Position numbers and translations under genes: made by a program. The notes beneath the pieces were generated by a model. That model was given only the letters and a program-made list of their open reading frames with translations. It searched no databases and was not told the origin of the DNA. Of a stretch of 64,000 nt of DNA, positions 20,201 to 30,806 are shown one piece after another. How positions within the stretch are numbered: the stretch's first letter is position 1; each line of letters opens with the position of its first letter. Source of the stretch: Evernia prunastri (taxonomy: Eukaryota > Ascomycota > Lecanoromycetes > Lecanorales > Parmeliaceae); assembly GCA_003184365.1 (NCBI GenBank), contig NKYR01000072.1:1-64000 (forward strand), given 5' to 3'.

Positions 20201-22513
20201 TCTCTTGGCAAGGGTTAATTGTGGATGAAGGACAACGATTGAAGAATGACAGAAACCTTCTCTATGGCGCTCTGAACGCTCTGAAGCCTCCCTTTAAGCT
20301 GCTATTGACTGGTGAGCAGCCCCCAACAGTTGTTGTGGCTTTTTTTTTGACCAAATGCAGGTACACCGTTACAAAACAATGCCCGAGAGCTGTTTAATCT
20401 TCTGCAATTTTTAGACTCTTCAATTGATGCCGAGGCCTTGGAGGAAGAGTACACTACCTTGACGAAGGAAAATGTAGCTAAGCTACACGAGAAACTACGC
20501 CAATACTTCCTTAGACGGACCAAGGCAGGTGTCCTGAAGTTTCTCCCCTCCATGGCGCAAATTATTCTTCCGGTCACTATGTCTATAGTGCAGAAAAAGC
20601 TGTACAAGTCGATCCTGGCCAAAAACCCGGAATTGATCAAGTCTATCGTCGGACCAAGCAAGCGAGCTCTTGGTAAAACCGAGCGCGCCAATTTGAACAA
20701 CATCCTAATGCAACTACGCAAATGTTTGGCTCATCCGTTCGTTTACAGCCAGGATATCGAGGAGAGAAGCAGCAACCACATTGTGTCACATCGGAACCTC
20801 GTCGAAGCATCATCAAAGTTACAATTACTAGAGATTATGCTGCCAAAACTGCAAGAGCGAGGTCATCGAGTTTTGATCTTCAGCCAATTTCTGAATATGC
20901 TCGATATGGTCGAAGATTTCCTCGCAGGCCTCGGTCTATTCTATCAGCGTCTTGACGGCAACATTGGATCTTTACAGAAACAGAAAAGGATAGACGAGTT
21001 CAATGCTCCGGACTCGCCCTTGTTCGCTTTCTTACTTTCTACTCGAGCTGGGGGCGTCGGAATCAATCTTGCTACCGCTGACACTGTCATCATCCTCGAT
21101 CCTGACTTTAACCCACATCAAGATATCCAAGCCCTCTCACGTGCGCACAGGATAGGTCAAAAAAAGAAAGTTCTCGTGTTCCAGCTTACTACTCGCAACA
21201 CCGCTGAAGAGAAGATAATGCAGATCGGAAAGAAGAAGATGGCCCTCGACCACGTGCTCATCGAACAAATGGACGCCGAAGACGATGCAGGTATGGATCT
21301 CGAGTCGATACTGAAATATGGCACCGAGGCTCTTTTCAAAGACGATGATACGCAGGACATACATTATGATTCTTCCTCTGTTGACCGACTTCTGGATCGT
21401 AGCCAAATTGAGGACACCAAAGTCGACAACAATGAGTCGGCGGAGTCCCAATTCAGCTTTGCTCGAGTCTGGGCTAACGACAAAGGTGTCTTGGAAGATA
21501 ATCTAGGGGACGCGGATGCCCCTGAGACGGATGTAGACCCTCTCATATGGGAAAATATTCTCAAGGAACGTGAGCGTGTAGCAGCTGCCGAAGCCGCTGC
21601 ACGTGCTGAAGATCTCGGACGAGGAAGACGAAAGCGTCAAGTAAGTCGATCATCTAGGTTCTGGGAAAGCTTACATCACTGGGTGATGATGGAGTCTTCC
21701 TAAATGGCTGTAGCTAAAAACTTCATAGGCTGTCGATTACTCCAAGCAGACTGCGCGAGATGTCGAGTTATCCCCAATGGTTACCAAGAATGGGCGGAAG
21801 GCTCAAGAGTCAGATAGTGATACCGACTTCCAAGAGCGAGATGAGAGCGACGAAGAACCAGAGAGTGATGAAGGAGGCGTCGAGTTTGTCGCTTCTCGCG
21901 AATTGGCATCTTCACCCAAGCATACGGGTAAACTCGTCCCGATTTGATGTGATTCACAGCTCGAGTACTGACCTCTTACATAGTTCCCGTTTTCAAGCGG
22001 GCCCAGGTTCCACTCATAGCTCCTGACTTTCAATTGCAACGTCACATACCGGGAATGGATGGGGCAAACAGTCCTCCAGCCAAGTGCATTGCATGCGAAA
22101 ACTACCATCCAACAGGACACTGTCCTCTCAAGCTTGCTGGAGTCGAGTATTGTCCGCTATGTGGAATCGCTCATTTCGGTCGGGGCAGGACATGCCCTCA
22201 CATCAACTCAGTAACTCAGCTTCAGGCGATGCAAGAGGCGATAAAGCATAGCCCGGAGTCTCCAGAGCTCAAAGAACTAGCCAAGAAGAAGCTCACGGGC
22301 ATCATCGGATCTATCAGACACAAGAGAAAAATGGAGGAAGAGGCGAAAGCGGCGAAGGAGAGTCAGGCCCTACGCCCATCCGGGCAACCGGATGCCAAGT
22401 TCTTTCCTGGTCAGGATGCTACTATGAGCCGCCAAGCAGCATCGAGACAGATGAGTGGTAAGGAGAATAGGATGGCTGGACTCTATGCGCCTCCCCCTCC
22501 GTACAGGCAATGA
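17291..22513 (+). CDS. Mi-2/Mit1-type SNF2 chromatin remodeller with PHD finger and chromodomain-like region
   Basis: Five exons, 17291-17695, 18010-20311, 20361-21640, 21729-21927 and 21984-22513, give 1571 residues. After an acidic and basic disordered N-terminus comes a PHD finger (from about residue 367, CDVCREEDDDEVKGMLVFC), further cysteine pairs, and a chromodomain-like stretch KEYLVKWKKMSYFKVKWMPG (about 572). The SNF2 ATPase has Walker A DEMGLGKT (K771), motif II VDEGQ (873-877), LTGTPLQNN created exactly across intron 2, STRAGGVGINL and RAHRIGQKKKV. A C-terminal cysteine-rich region reads CIACENYHPTGHCP then YCPLCGIAHF. This combination fits the CHD3/Mi-2 group, whose fission yeast member Mit1 slides nucleosomes in SHREC-mediated heterochromatin silencing; a role in silencing is inferred. 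Motif II carries DEGQ instead of the usual DEAH/DEGH. Intron 1 (314 nt) is much longer than the others (49-88). Confidence 0.9.
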
Positions 22514-23670
22514 TTCGGGGGAAGGTGCCTGTGTGAAGCTGTCGAGAAGATGGGTCGGCCCTTCTTCGATAGCGCCTCGACGTACTGGCAAAAACTTCGC
22601 ATGGTCTATCTGAGAGAATTCGGGCATATGCGGTGGTATCTTCAGCGTACTTTTCATAGTATCTAGCTCTCCGATACCGATGATACCCATTCCACGCGTA
22701 CGCTAGGTCCGAGAGGCTTCCTGAGATCGTGTGTCTTATTTAGTCCCACTCTATTTCATATTACCGTTCTCCGCAATCTTCATCGCATCATAGAATCGAT
22801 CAGATCTCTCGACGTGTCAAACAGAATTGGTAGCGTGGTCCGCGAAGACCTCAGATATTTCTATGGCACGCGAAACCTCTGCAAGGATAGATCAACGATA
22901 TATCCCCTTCCTCCAGCTTCCGTTTTCCCCTGGGTTCTTTCCTACACAGCCGCCCACACTTCCTATCTTACTCTGCACAGCGTGACCACATCTGGGGAAG
23001 AGGCCCCCGTTGCATCCTGTCCCCCTTCTGGTTCGTGTTGGCTAGTCTCTCCGCTCTGTAGACCCTGCTCATTTGCTGATTTTGTTCTGGGTTCGGAGTA
23101 GACGAATGAGATTTTTTTTCTTTGTAAACTGCAATTGTTGGGCCCGCGGCGGCCAACTTGCTGGTGTTTGAGGTATCCGCGGTTTTGAGGTTGAGGAGGT
23201 TTCCTGATGGGCACGCCTTTTGCGGGTGGGGAGAAGGTTGCGCTGGTCTGGGTTCGAGAAAGCTTGAGCGTTTGTGTCAGTGGTGCTTGGTCGCTGGCGT
23301 TGGGCACGGTGATCGGTTTTGATGGGTGGAGAGTGAGGGGGAGGGCTAGGACTTTGCTTTTCGAGAAGGGTGGTGTTAGAGAGAGGTTGGGGGAAGAAGG
23401 GGGGAATTGCTGTATGGAGAAGGGCAGAGGGAGAGGGTAGCTGGATGAGGGTTCAAAGTGGTATGTTAGCAGCCAATCGATCACAGGATTCAGAGTTCGG
23501 GAAAATTGCACTCAGCACAGCCAGGGCAAGGGCAATCCTTTTGCATTGCTATGGCAATTCTTTTGTGGAGACACTACGATGTGGTAGTGTTTGCTCAGAC
23601 CCCCTTCATTTTTGTTCGGCTTCGACTCTTTCCGCTCCCTGGGGCATGCACCGGCCTTGCCACCTCCTGT
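22514..23670. other. Intergenic region with no supported gene
   Basis: 1.16 kb. Open frames exist on both strands (22963-23511 minus; 23207-23440 plus) but they are low-complexity, overlap each other and show no recognisable domain. The region holds the 3' ends of the two flanking convergent genes. Confidence 0.45.
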
Positions 23671-24187
23671 CTAGCCCGAGGGCCTGATCGTGTCGGTGCC
23701 CTGCCTGACGTTGTTCCTCACGTCATCGTTGCCTGGGTTCGCCTCCTCGTAGATGGCTTGTTTGGTCTCTGGGCCTCCTGGTCCCTCGAAGTCTCGTGCC
23801 TTGGTTGGGCTGCCGAGGATGTCAGTTTCCTGCCCACAGTACGCATTCACGAATCGAAGGCTTGACTCACTGGCCTGATCCGCCCTTCTCCCCGGGCTTC
23901 GAAATCAAATCCCCGCCCTCGTCGACGGGGATCTCTCGGTTGTCGCCGGCGCCTGATGCGGCGGAGCCGACTTTAATGGTGCTGCCGGGGAACTTCTCGG
24001 TGACGCTTGTGTCGACGCCGGATTCGGTGGCTGGGAGGTGTTCAGTTGAGAGATGAGGCAAGGAAGGAACGGGGGACCTACTTGAGTCTGCGTTGCTCAC
24101 ACCGTGCTTGGCTTGATGGGAATTGAGGTCACGCTCTGCTTGCTGGGCAAGAACCATAGGGTCCTGGCCTTCGTATATCTTCGACAT
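23671..24187 (-). CDS. Small hydrophilic conserved-looking fungal protein (134 residues)
   Basis: Three exons on the minus strand, 24082-24187, 23871-24030 and 23671-23809, give 134 residues. Intron lengths are 51 and 61 nt, with donors GTAGGT and GTGAGT and acceptors CCCAG and GGCAG, and all phases match. The start is the ATG at 24187; the longer upstream frame to 24376 has no support. The product begins MSKIYEGQDPMVLAQQAERD, has ESGVDTSVTEKFPGSTIKVG and SAASGAGDNREIPVDEGGD in the middle, and ends DDVRNNVRQGTDTIRPSG. It is Gly-, Asp- and Glu-rich, without membrane segments or cysteine motifs, and looks largely disordered. I believe similar short proteins occur widely in Pezizomycotina, but I cannot give a function. 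The regular exon structure and the lack of stops across three frames support a real gene. Confidence 0.72.
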
Positions 24188-25057
24188 GGTGAGGGATATT
24201 TCGGTCGCTGGTTCTGACAGTGGTGAAGGAGTTTGTTGGTGGCCGTTAAAGTAGATGCAGTAGCAAGGGAGTCTTAGGATGGAAATTTCGCTGTGAAATT
24301 GAAATGCTGATGATGTCACATGTTCTTCACTCGTCGGCAAATTGATAAGGCTGAGATAAGGCTGACGCTTGGCCAATACGGCAAGCTTTGAGATGTTAAC
24401 AATACTTAGGTACCTACGAGGGATGCAATACTACCCACCTTACCCTATACCGCTCGCTTGGGCCTCGACCCATACCGGCCATGTACAGCTCACATCGTAT
24501 GGATTCCAAATACATTCAATTGATTCGCTTCAAGGGGCACTTCCTAGCCATGGCTTCCGATCCAACTGACCGTGCTCAAAATTATCTTTCTGTACTCCGT
24601 ATATCGGACTCAGAATACACGGTACTATGGTAGAAATACTACTACTTACTACTTGAGAGTACCTATGTATGTACATACGTCTGAGATTAATTCACCGGCA
24701 TCAATAGCATGGACTCAATTTCCGAAAGCCTTTCGCCGAGCGAATTACATAAGTTGCATGCAGGACAGGATCCTCGGAGTTAAGGTACCTCGATAATTAT
24801 TATAATAATAATAACAATTGATAATAATAATAGATTATAGCTATTACCTACCTACCTACCTTAGCTCCTTAGCTGCTACTCTAAGCCTGATATGTTGATC
24901 ATGCCACACCTCGTTCCAAGGCACGGGTGACGGCGCGCATGGTCGGAAAAGCTACTTAAGTTCCAGCCGAGAAGCTCAAATTCAATCCCCCGCCGAGTCT
25001 CTCTTCCACACTTGCTATTGAGACTTTGGACACCCCATTGCTTCAAACCTTCCAAAC
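24188..25057. other. Divergent promoter region with AT-rich microsatellite
   Basis: 870 bp between divergent starts. It carries TACCTAC/GGTACC-type short repeats, a (TAA)n tract at about 24792-24835 and a CCTA run directly after it. No gene is seen. Confidence 0.5.
24792..24860. repeat. TAA microsatellite followed by CCTA repeat
   Basis: An interrupted (ATA/TAA)n tract runs to about 24835, followed by ACCTACCTACCTACC at 24846-24860. Simple sequence repeat about 200 bp upstream of the methyltransferase start. Confidence 0.8.
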
Positions 25058-26388
25058 ATGTCTCTACAAGAGACTTTTGCAAGCGGGACCCCACATGAAG
25101 TAGCCCAAGCGTCAGGCCAGCCGCCTGCTCAAGCAGAACCGGAGCCGGAGACTCAAGCAGCACAAGCGTGGTTACAAGCACCAGCACCAACACCAACACC
25201 ACAAGCACCAGCGCCAGCACCAGCACAAGCGCCATTACAAGCGGAAGGTGACATTGCCATCGACGACAGCAATTCGGCTTACAGTGATGATTTGTAGGCT
25301 GTTAATTTTTTCAAACCCGTAGACATTTGTAGCTCGCCTGCTCAAGCCTATCCAGGTCCACCTTCACCGCATCTCTCTCCTCAAGTGTGCTAAATTTTCC
25401 TACCGAGAATGGTCGCCGTTATTCGGCTTTCAGGGAAGGCACCTATGTCTTTCCAAACGACGAATCCGAGCAGGATCGCATGGACATCCACCACGAGATG
25501 ATGGTCAAAGCATGCGCCGGTAATCTTCATCTGGCACCCCTTACTAACCCAGGACGAATCTTGGATATTGGAACAGGCACAGGTATCTGGTGCATCGAAA
25601 TGGGCGATCTTTACCCTGATGCCGAGGTGATTGGGAATGACTTCAGTCCCGTCCAACCTAACATGGTACCTCGAAACGTCAAATTTGAAGTAGATGATGT
25701 CGAGGCACCCTGGACGCACCAAACCAAGTTCGACTACATCCATTCCCGTTTCATGGCCGCCTCAATAGCAGATTGGCCAAGACTTATCCAAACCAGTTTC
25801 GATAATCTGAACCCTGGCGGCATTGCTGAGTTTCAAGATGGGGACTTCATTGTGTACTCTGAAGACGGATCGATGAAAGGTACCTGGTTTGAAAAATGGA
25901 ACCTGGATATTTGTGAAGGATCAGAAAAGGCTGGGCGTAGCCTTGCTCCTGGACCTCGTCTAGAAGAGTGGTTCCGCGCGGCGGGCTTTGAAGACATCCA
26001 TGTAGAAAAGATCAGGCTACCTTTCGGCTTATGGCCTAAAGACATGAAATGGGTAAGCAGCACTCCCAAATTTCGTGTGAGATTTTTGGAAGAGCCGTAG
26101 CTGATAATCTATACGTGTGTATAGAAGGAAGTTGGTGCATTCAACGTGGTGCAACTCAGAGAGGGACTCGAAGGCTTCTCACTTGCATTGTACACTCGCA
26201 TGCTAGGTTGGACGCCAGATGAGGTACAGGTCCTGCTGAGTAAAGTCAGAAAGGATCTGGAGAACAGAAACATCCATCCGCAGTATGACATGTGAGGTTC
26301 CCCAAACCTCAAGCAACAGATTTGAGAATGTCTAGCTGACAGTGTCGCTCCAAGGTTTATTGTCTGGGGTCGCAAACCTGCAGTCTAG
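25058..26388 (+). CDS. LaeA-like SAM-dependent methyltransferase
   Basis: Four exons, 25058-25293, 25356-26052, 26125-26291 and 26355-26388, give 377 residues. A class I Rossmann methyltransferase is evident: motif I ILDIGTGTGIWCIEMG (147-162), acidic loop PDAEVIGNDFSPVQP, then FDYIHSRFMAASIADWP and LNPGGIAEFQDGD. The pre-domain signature ENGRRYSAFREGTYVFPNDE is characteristic of LaeA/UMTA-type fungal proteins, which include regulators of secondary metabolism and development as well as many paralogues of unknown role. The C-terminus FIVWGRKPAV is also typical. The first exon is rich in Pro, Ala and Gln and contains simple repeats. The acceptor of intron 1 is chosen at 25355 because it gives SAYSDDLSTFTASLSSS; a second in-frame acceptor at 25346 would change DDL to DDF and add a few residues. 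No biosynthetic cluster is visible alongside, so any regulatory target is unknown. Confidence 0.85.
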
Positions 26389-27452
26389 ATGCAGGAAATT
26401 GCCTTCAGGTTGTCCTGCGGTCTTTGAGATATGATGTCTGATGTTGGCTTACTGGCCTTCCAACTTCGTCTTCTAATACGAAAATTAAAGGAGTACAGGT
26501 TGGAGTAATGATGTCGCTAGCATCAATATCGTCAAGCTTTCCCATCTTTTCCTCCAAGCCTCCGCAGCTAGCATAACCGGCCGGCGGACTGCATTTTGCA
26601 GAACCCGGTTATCACAAATATAATCCACCCTTATGCGTATCGACCGAGGAAAGCTTGTATTTAGTCTGCAAGGATTCTTTACTACTGCTGTAAGATAATA
26701 ATAGATAACCGTTATCGTAGGATTTGATTAACGTCTACGAAATACGGTTGTCTACTACGTCCCCATTTCTATGGCGGGCGAAATGTAACACTAGTGTAGA
26801 GTAGCGCTCTGTGCAGGGTTTGTGTTACTGTTGAGATAACGATCTCTCTTCAAACAATTGCCATCAAAGTGGATCATTGTGACAAGGCTTTGGGGACGCT
26901 TTCAAAGGATGGACCGTTGCTGTAATTCATCAAATGCCATTTCCTAGTAAAGTAGTGTTAAAGGACAGCGATGGTAGATAACGCTGTGTCGTAACAGAAA
27001 CGGAAGGAACGATATGTAAAGCGGCCCGGACATGCACTGCCAAGCTTCAACGCAAGGCAGCGTCAACAAAACTTCCTCACCTTCCACATCAGGTCGCCGT
27101 CAGCGCTACGGGCGAGCTGAACCGAAGACTTCACAGAAATGGCAGGTACTGCAATCGGTGTGCGGAGAAAGCCTGATAGGGGTTTTAGCGGATCCAATCA
27201 CCCTGTCTCCGAGATGAACTTGCCTCGGATCTGGTGTGGCCAATACGATCGCTGTTGAACAAATTACAGTGCCTTGCACAAGCTCCGGCTTAGTTCGTCA
27301 TCGATAAGGTAAGGTAGCTGTCTGTCATGGTCATTACAACAGAAGCTGGTCTTCTCAAAGCATAAAAGCAAGCAAAAGCAAGCAAGAAGCTGCTTTTGCT
27401 TCAAATTTCGCAATTTCCCTTTCCATTAAATTCTACAGACGTTGTGGACACA
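26389..27452. other. Intergenic region
   Basis: 1.06 kb without a supported gene. Just before the carboxypeptidase gene (27360-27395) AAGCAAGC-type short repeats surround a CATAAAAG element that could serve as a TATA box. Confidence 0.45.
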
Positions 27453-29275
27453 ATGCGTATTTTTACTCACCTCAGCCTTTTAGCGATTGCCAGCGCCGTT
27501 GCAGCCAGAAGCTCACAGCATATTGGGAAGACATTGCTGGAGCGCTCACCTAGGTCGCCCAGATTAACAGAGGACGTACGTTACCCTCAATACGAGAAGC
27601 GACAGTATGTTAATGCCACGAGCAGTGAGTCTCTAATGCAGGCATCTCTTTGCACGACACTGACTGGAGTAGAATTCGCCGTGAATGGTTCTGCTATCCC
27701 AGACGTGGATTTTGACATTGGCGAGTCATACGCAGGTCTGTTGCCCATATCCTCCAAAGCCAATGAGACTCGAGAACTCTACTTCTGGTATTTCCCGTCC
27801 ACAAATCCGCTTGCCGAAGATGAAATCACTATTTGGCTCAATGGCGGACCGGGATGCAGCTCTCTCGAAGGCCTTTTGCAAGAAAATGGACCCTTTCTTT
27901 GGCAGTATGGAACTTTTGCTCCAGTCCCGAATCCGTGGGTACGTACATTGTGGAGCGCATCCCCTGTATCTCGTATCACATTTGGCCCTATATCATGCAA
28001 ACTAACAATTCTTGTTCCCGAGATCTGCCGTGCAACTCAAACACTTCCCTTGAAGGAGCAGGGCTGACTCCAAAAATGGCGTAGACATGGGTGAATCTCA
28101 CCAACATGGTTTGGGTAGAGCAGCCTGTTGGGACTGGTTTCTCGCAAGGAACTCCTGATATTACGGATGAAACTGGTGTTGCTTCGGAATTCTTGGGCTT
28201 CTGGAAGAGTTTCGTGGACACTTTTGGACTGCAGAATCGCAAAGTCTACATCACAGGGGAGAGTTATGCAGGATACTATGTCCCATACATTGCGAATGCG
28301 ATGCTGAACAGCAATGATACGACCTATTACGATGTCGAGTCGATCCTGATCCACGATCCGAGCACTAGCACAGAAGCTGTGCAGCAGCAGATCCCTGCTG
28401 TTGCTTACGTCGATTACTGGGCCCCTCTATTCTCTCTCAATGCATCTTTCATGAACTTTCTCCACGAGCAAGCCGAGTCCTGCGGATATACTTCCTTCCT
28501 TGATGAATACCTCGTATACCCTCCCGTTGGGCCGCTACCCAATCCTCCAATGTCCAATGATACCTCGGGCCAATGCGACCTGTGGGATGCTATCTTCTAC
28601 GCCGAATTGCTCATCAATCCTTGTTTTGACATCTACCAAATTGCCACCACTTGCCCGCTTCTTTGGGACGTGCTTGGGTTTCCAGGCTCTTTCGAGTACA
28701 CCCCCGCAGGAGCGACCGTGTACTTTAATCGCACGGATGTGCAGAAGGCTATTAACGCGCCAGTAGAGGAGTGGATGGAATGTACCAACAATGACGTTTT
28801 CGCCGGGGATGGGTCAGATTCCTCCCCGCCAAGCGGGCTCTCCATCCTACCCGGTGTCATCGAGAAGCTGAACAAAACCATCATCGCCCACGGTGCTCTC
28901 GATTACATCCTCATTGCCAATGGCACACTGCTCATGATCCAGAACATGACCTGGAATGGCGCCCAGGGCTTCTCGAGCAAGCCGTCGGATGAGTTCTTTG
29001 TGCCGTACCACACGCAGGACAACCCAAGCACCTTGGCCGGTGCCGGTGTCTTCGGTACCACGCACACCGAGCGGGGCTTGACCTTTGTAGAGGTCAGTCT
29101 CAGTGGGCATATGATCCCTCAGTACGCGCCTAGTGCCTCTTATCGTTTGGTCGAGTTCATGCTGGGGAGGATCGACAGTATCACGGAACAGGGATGCTTC
29201 ACGACCGACGCGGCGTACACGAATGGGGATGGGACTACGAATTACACCACTTTGTGCGAGAACGGGACCTGCTAG
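27453..29275 (+). CDS. Secreted serine carboxypeptidase (peptidase family S10)
   Basis: Two exons, 27453-27938 and 28085-29275, give 558 residues. The N-terminus MRIFTHLSLLAIASAVAARS is a signal peptide. The family hallmarks are present: WLNGGPGCSSLEGLLQENGP, WVEQPVGTGFSQG, the nucleophile in ITGESYAGYYVPYI (S222), a plausible Asp in GALDYIL (D435) and the His in SGHMIPQYAP (H504). Several N-x-S/T sites and paired cysteines fit an extracellular or vacuolar glycoprotein. S10 enzymes remove C-terminal residues from peptides at acid pH. The 146-nt intron (donor GTACGT, acceptor CGTAG) joins PNPW to TWVNLTNMVW; it is longer than most introns here but phase 0 on both sides. The gene follows the LaeA-like methyltransferase on the same strand with 1.06 kb between, and I infer no functional link. 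Confidence 0.92.
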
Positions 29276-30245
29276 GGCATGGTGGTGGTGATGATGTGTA
29301 CATAGAAATGTGTACGGTTTGCCAATTTAGACGCGCTTGCGTAATTGAACTTCAGCCATCACTTTTTAACGATGCCGAGTCAACGCGCTGTCATTGGTCG
29401 AGCGCCGCTGTATAGTAGTGTCTGACTAAGCATGCTCGGAAAATCTCGGCATCCAATATCCAATCAAACCTCCTCCCAAAGCGACTTTCATCGCGTCCCG
29501 GGACCGAAGTAGCTTTCCATCCATACCGAGCAAGAACAGGTGTGCATCATATCCCCGCGCGGTGGACTCGTAGGAAGTCGGCATGCCACCGGGTAAGCAT
29601 GATGTGTTTCAATCGTTCGTCGATGTTTGCAGGTTTCGATCTAGAGGGTTCGAAGAGGGAGCGTTTGTTCAGGACGATGAAGAGCGATGATGATGAAGAG
29701 CGATGATGATGATGATATGGTTGGGGAGAGGGTTTGGTCGCGGAATGGACGAATGCGAAGCGGAGCGGAGCGGAGGGGTCGGTCAAGCTAGGGACTGCTC
29801 TGTTTGCGGTGGCTGGGGAGTTTTGAGAAATGATTTGTTCGGTTTTGTGCTAATGCATGAGGTCGTATGGAATGAAACGAAACGCTAGCTTGTGGTGGTG
29901 GCGCTCATTGCATCTATCCGAAACGCTCGACATTGGAACCGGACAATCGAAGCCCAAAGCAGGAAGAAGGAGCTGTATGCAGTACCGAAACGACCAAATG
30001 CCGAAAACAGCCCGAGAATTTCCAATATCCTTGTGACACCATCAGATCCCCATGTCTCTTCACACTTTGCGAAACATCAGGCCTGCCGAGGTTATCGCAA
30101 TCCTTTAGGAGCCTCAGCGGTTATGGCCTTCACTTGGACAGGAGACCATGCTAGCGTCAGATCTTTTAGCATTCGTCAGTGCAGACTTGGCGATCACCTA
30201 CCTCTGCTTGACCCGCACACTCCTTGCCGCTCCTCCAGCGGGACA
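29276..30245. other. Intergenic region with GAT-rich short duplication
   Basis: 970 bp. A duplicated AAGAGCGATGATGATGA run lies at about 29678-29718. Open frames on both strands are short and unrecognised. This begins the gene-poor block that continues to 38.8 kb. Confidence 0.45.
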
Positions 30246-30806
30246 CTAGCGCCAGCGGGGACGGGTCCGCTCATAGGCGATCACATCTCGACAATTGTTC
30301 TGAGTGTGCAGCTGTCGACGAGAGCTATCATGCTTGCCGTTGCGAGCTTGAAAATGGGGTCCGCGCGGAGGGCGGGATAAGGACCGCGGCCGAGATGGAG
30401 GTATATTGTACGGCGAGGTAGCGCGTCGAGGGCGAGATTGTGACCTACGGCGGAACGGAGGCGCCTCGTAGCGCGAGGGAGCGCGTCGAGGGCGAGATTG
30501 TGACCGATTCCGGCGGGGAGGTGGTTCGTGTCGTGGGCGAGAGCGAGGTGGAGGAGAAGGCGCTGGACGTCGACGAGAATCAGAGTATGCGGCAAGAGGG
30601 GGTGCTCGGCTTCTTGGTCGGCCCCGAGTATCACGCCGGTGTGGGGGTCCTGGAGTCTGGATATTGCGGTGATCCCGATGATGGCCACCGTGACCTCTCT
30701 CGTTGTCGTTGGGATGGTTGTGGTAGTGAAAGCTATTGTGTCTGTGATGATGTGTATCGTTATGGATGTGGTACTCGACTGTCTTTTTCGAACTCCAGAA
30801 AGGCAT
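30246..30806 (-). CDS. Low-complexity His-rich then Arg/Ser/Pro-rich protein
   Basis: Single open frame of 186 residues. The first 45 residues are histidine-rich (HNDTHHHRHNSFHYHNHPND); the rest is Arg/Pro/Ser-rich and contains a repeated unit of about 20 residues, RRRSQSRPRRA and RRNRSQSRPRRA with intervening PSRYEAPP/TSPYNIPP. The DNA shows this as a 25-bp exact repeat with a 60-bp period (30421-30445 and 30481-30505). The 5' part reads like coding sequence with a plausible start, MPFWSSKKTVEYHI. The RS-like repeats recall nucleic-acid-binding or phospho-regulated disordered proteins, and the histidines could bind metal, but neither is demonstrable. The opposite strand also has long open frames because of the composition, so coding status is uncertain. 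Confidence 0.45.
   Translation of the reverse strand: MPFWSSKKTVEYHIHNDTHHHRHNSFHYHNHPNDNERGHGGHHRDHRNIQTPGPPHRRDTRGRPRSRAPPLAAYSDSRRRPAPSPPPRSRPRHEPPPRRNRSQSRPRRAPSRYEAPPFRRRSQSRPRRATSPYNIPPSRPRSLSRPPRGPHFQARNGKHDSSRRQLHTQNNCRDVIAYERTRPRWR
30421..30505. repeat. 25-bp direct repeat at exact 60-bp period
   Basis: GCGCGTCGAGGGCGAGATTG followed by TGACC occurs at 30421-30445 and again at 30481-30505. The period is a multiple of three and encodes the 20-residue protein repeat of the minus-strand ORF. Confidence 0.9.

Noticed and set aside
22963..23511. 182-codon minus-strand ORF
   Set aside because: Low-complexity, overlaps open frames on the other strand, no plausible splice structure or known motif.
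23600..29275. Secondary-metabolite cluster around the LaeA-like gene
   Set aside because: No polyketide synthase, peptide synthetase, terpene synthase or cytochrome P450 is present nearby.
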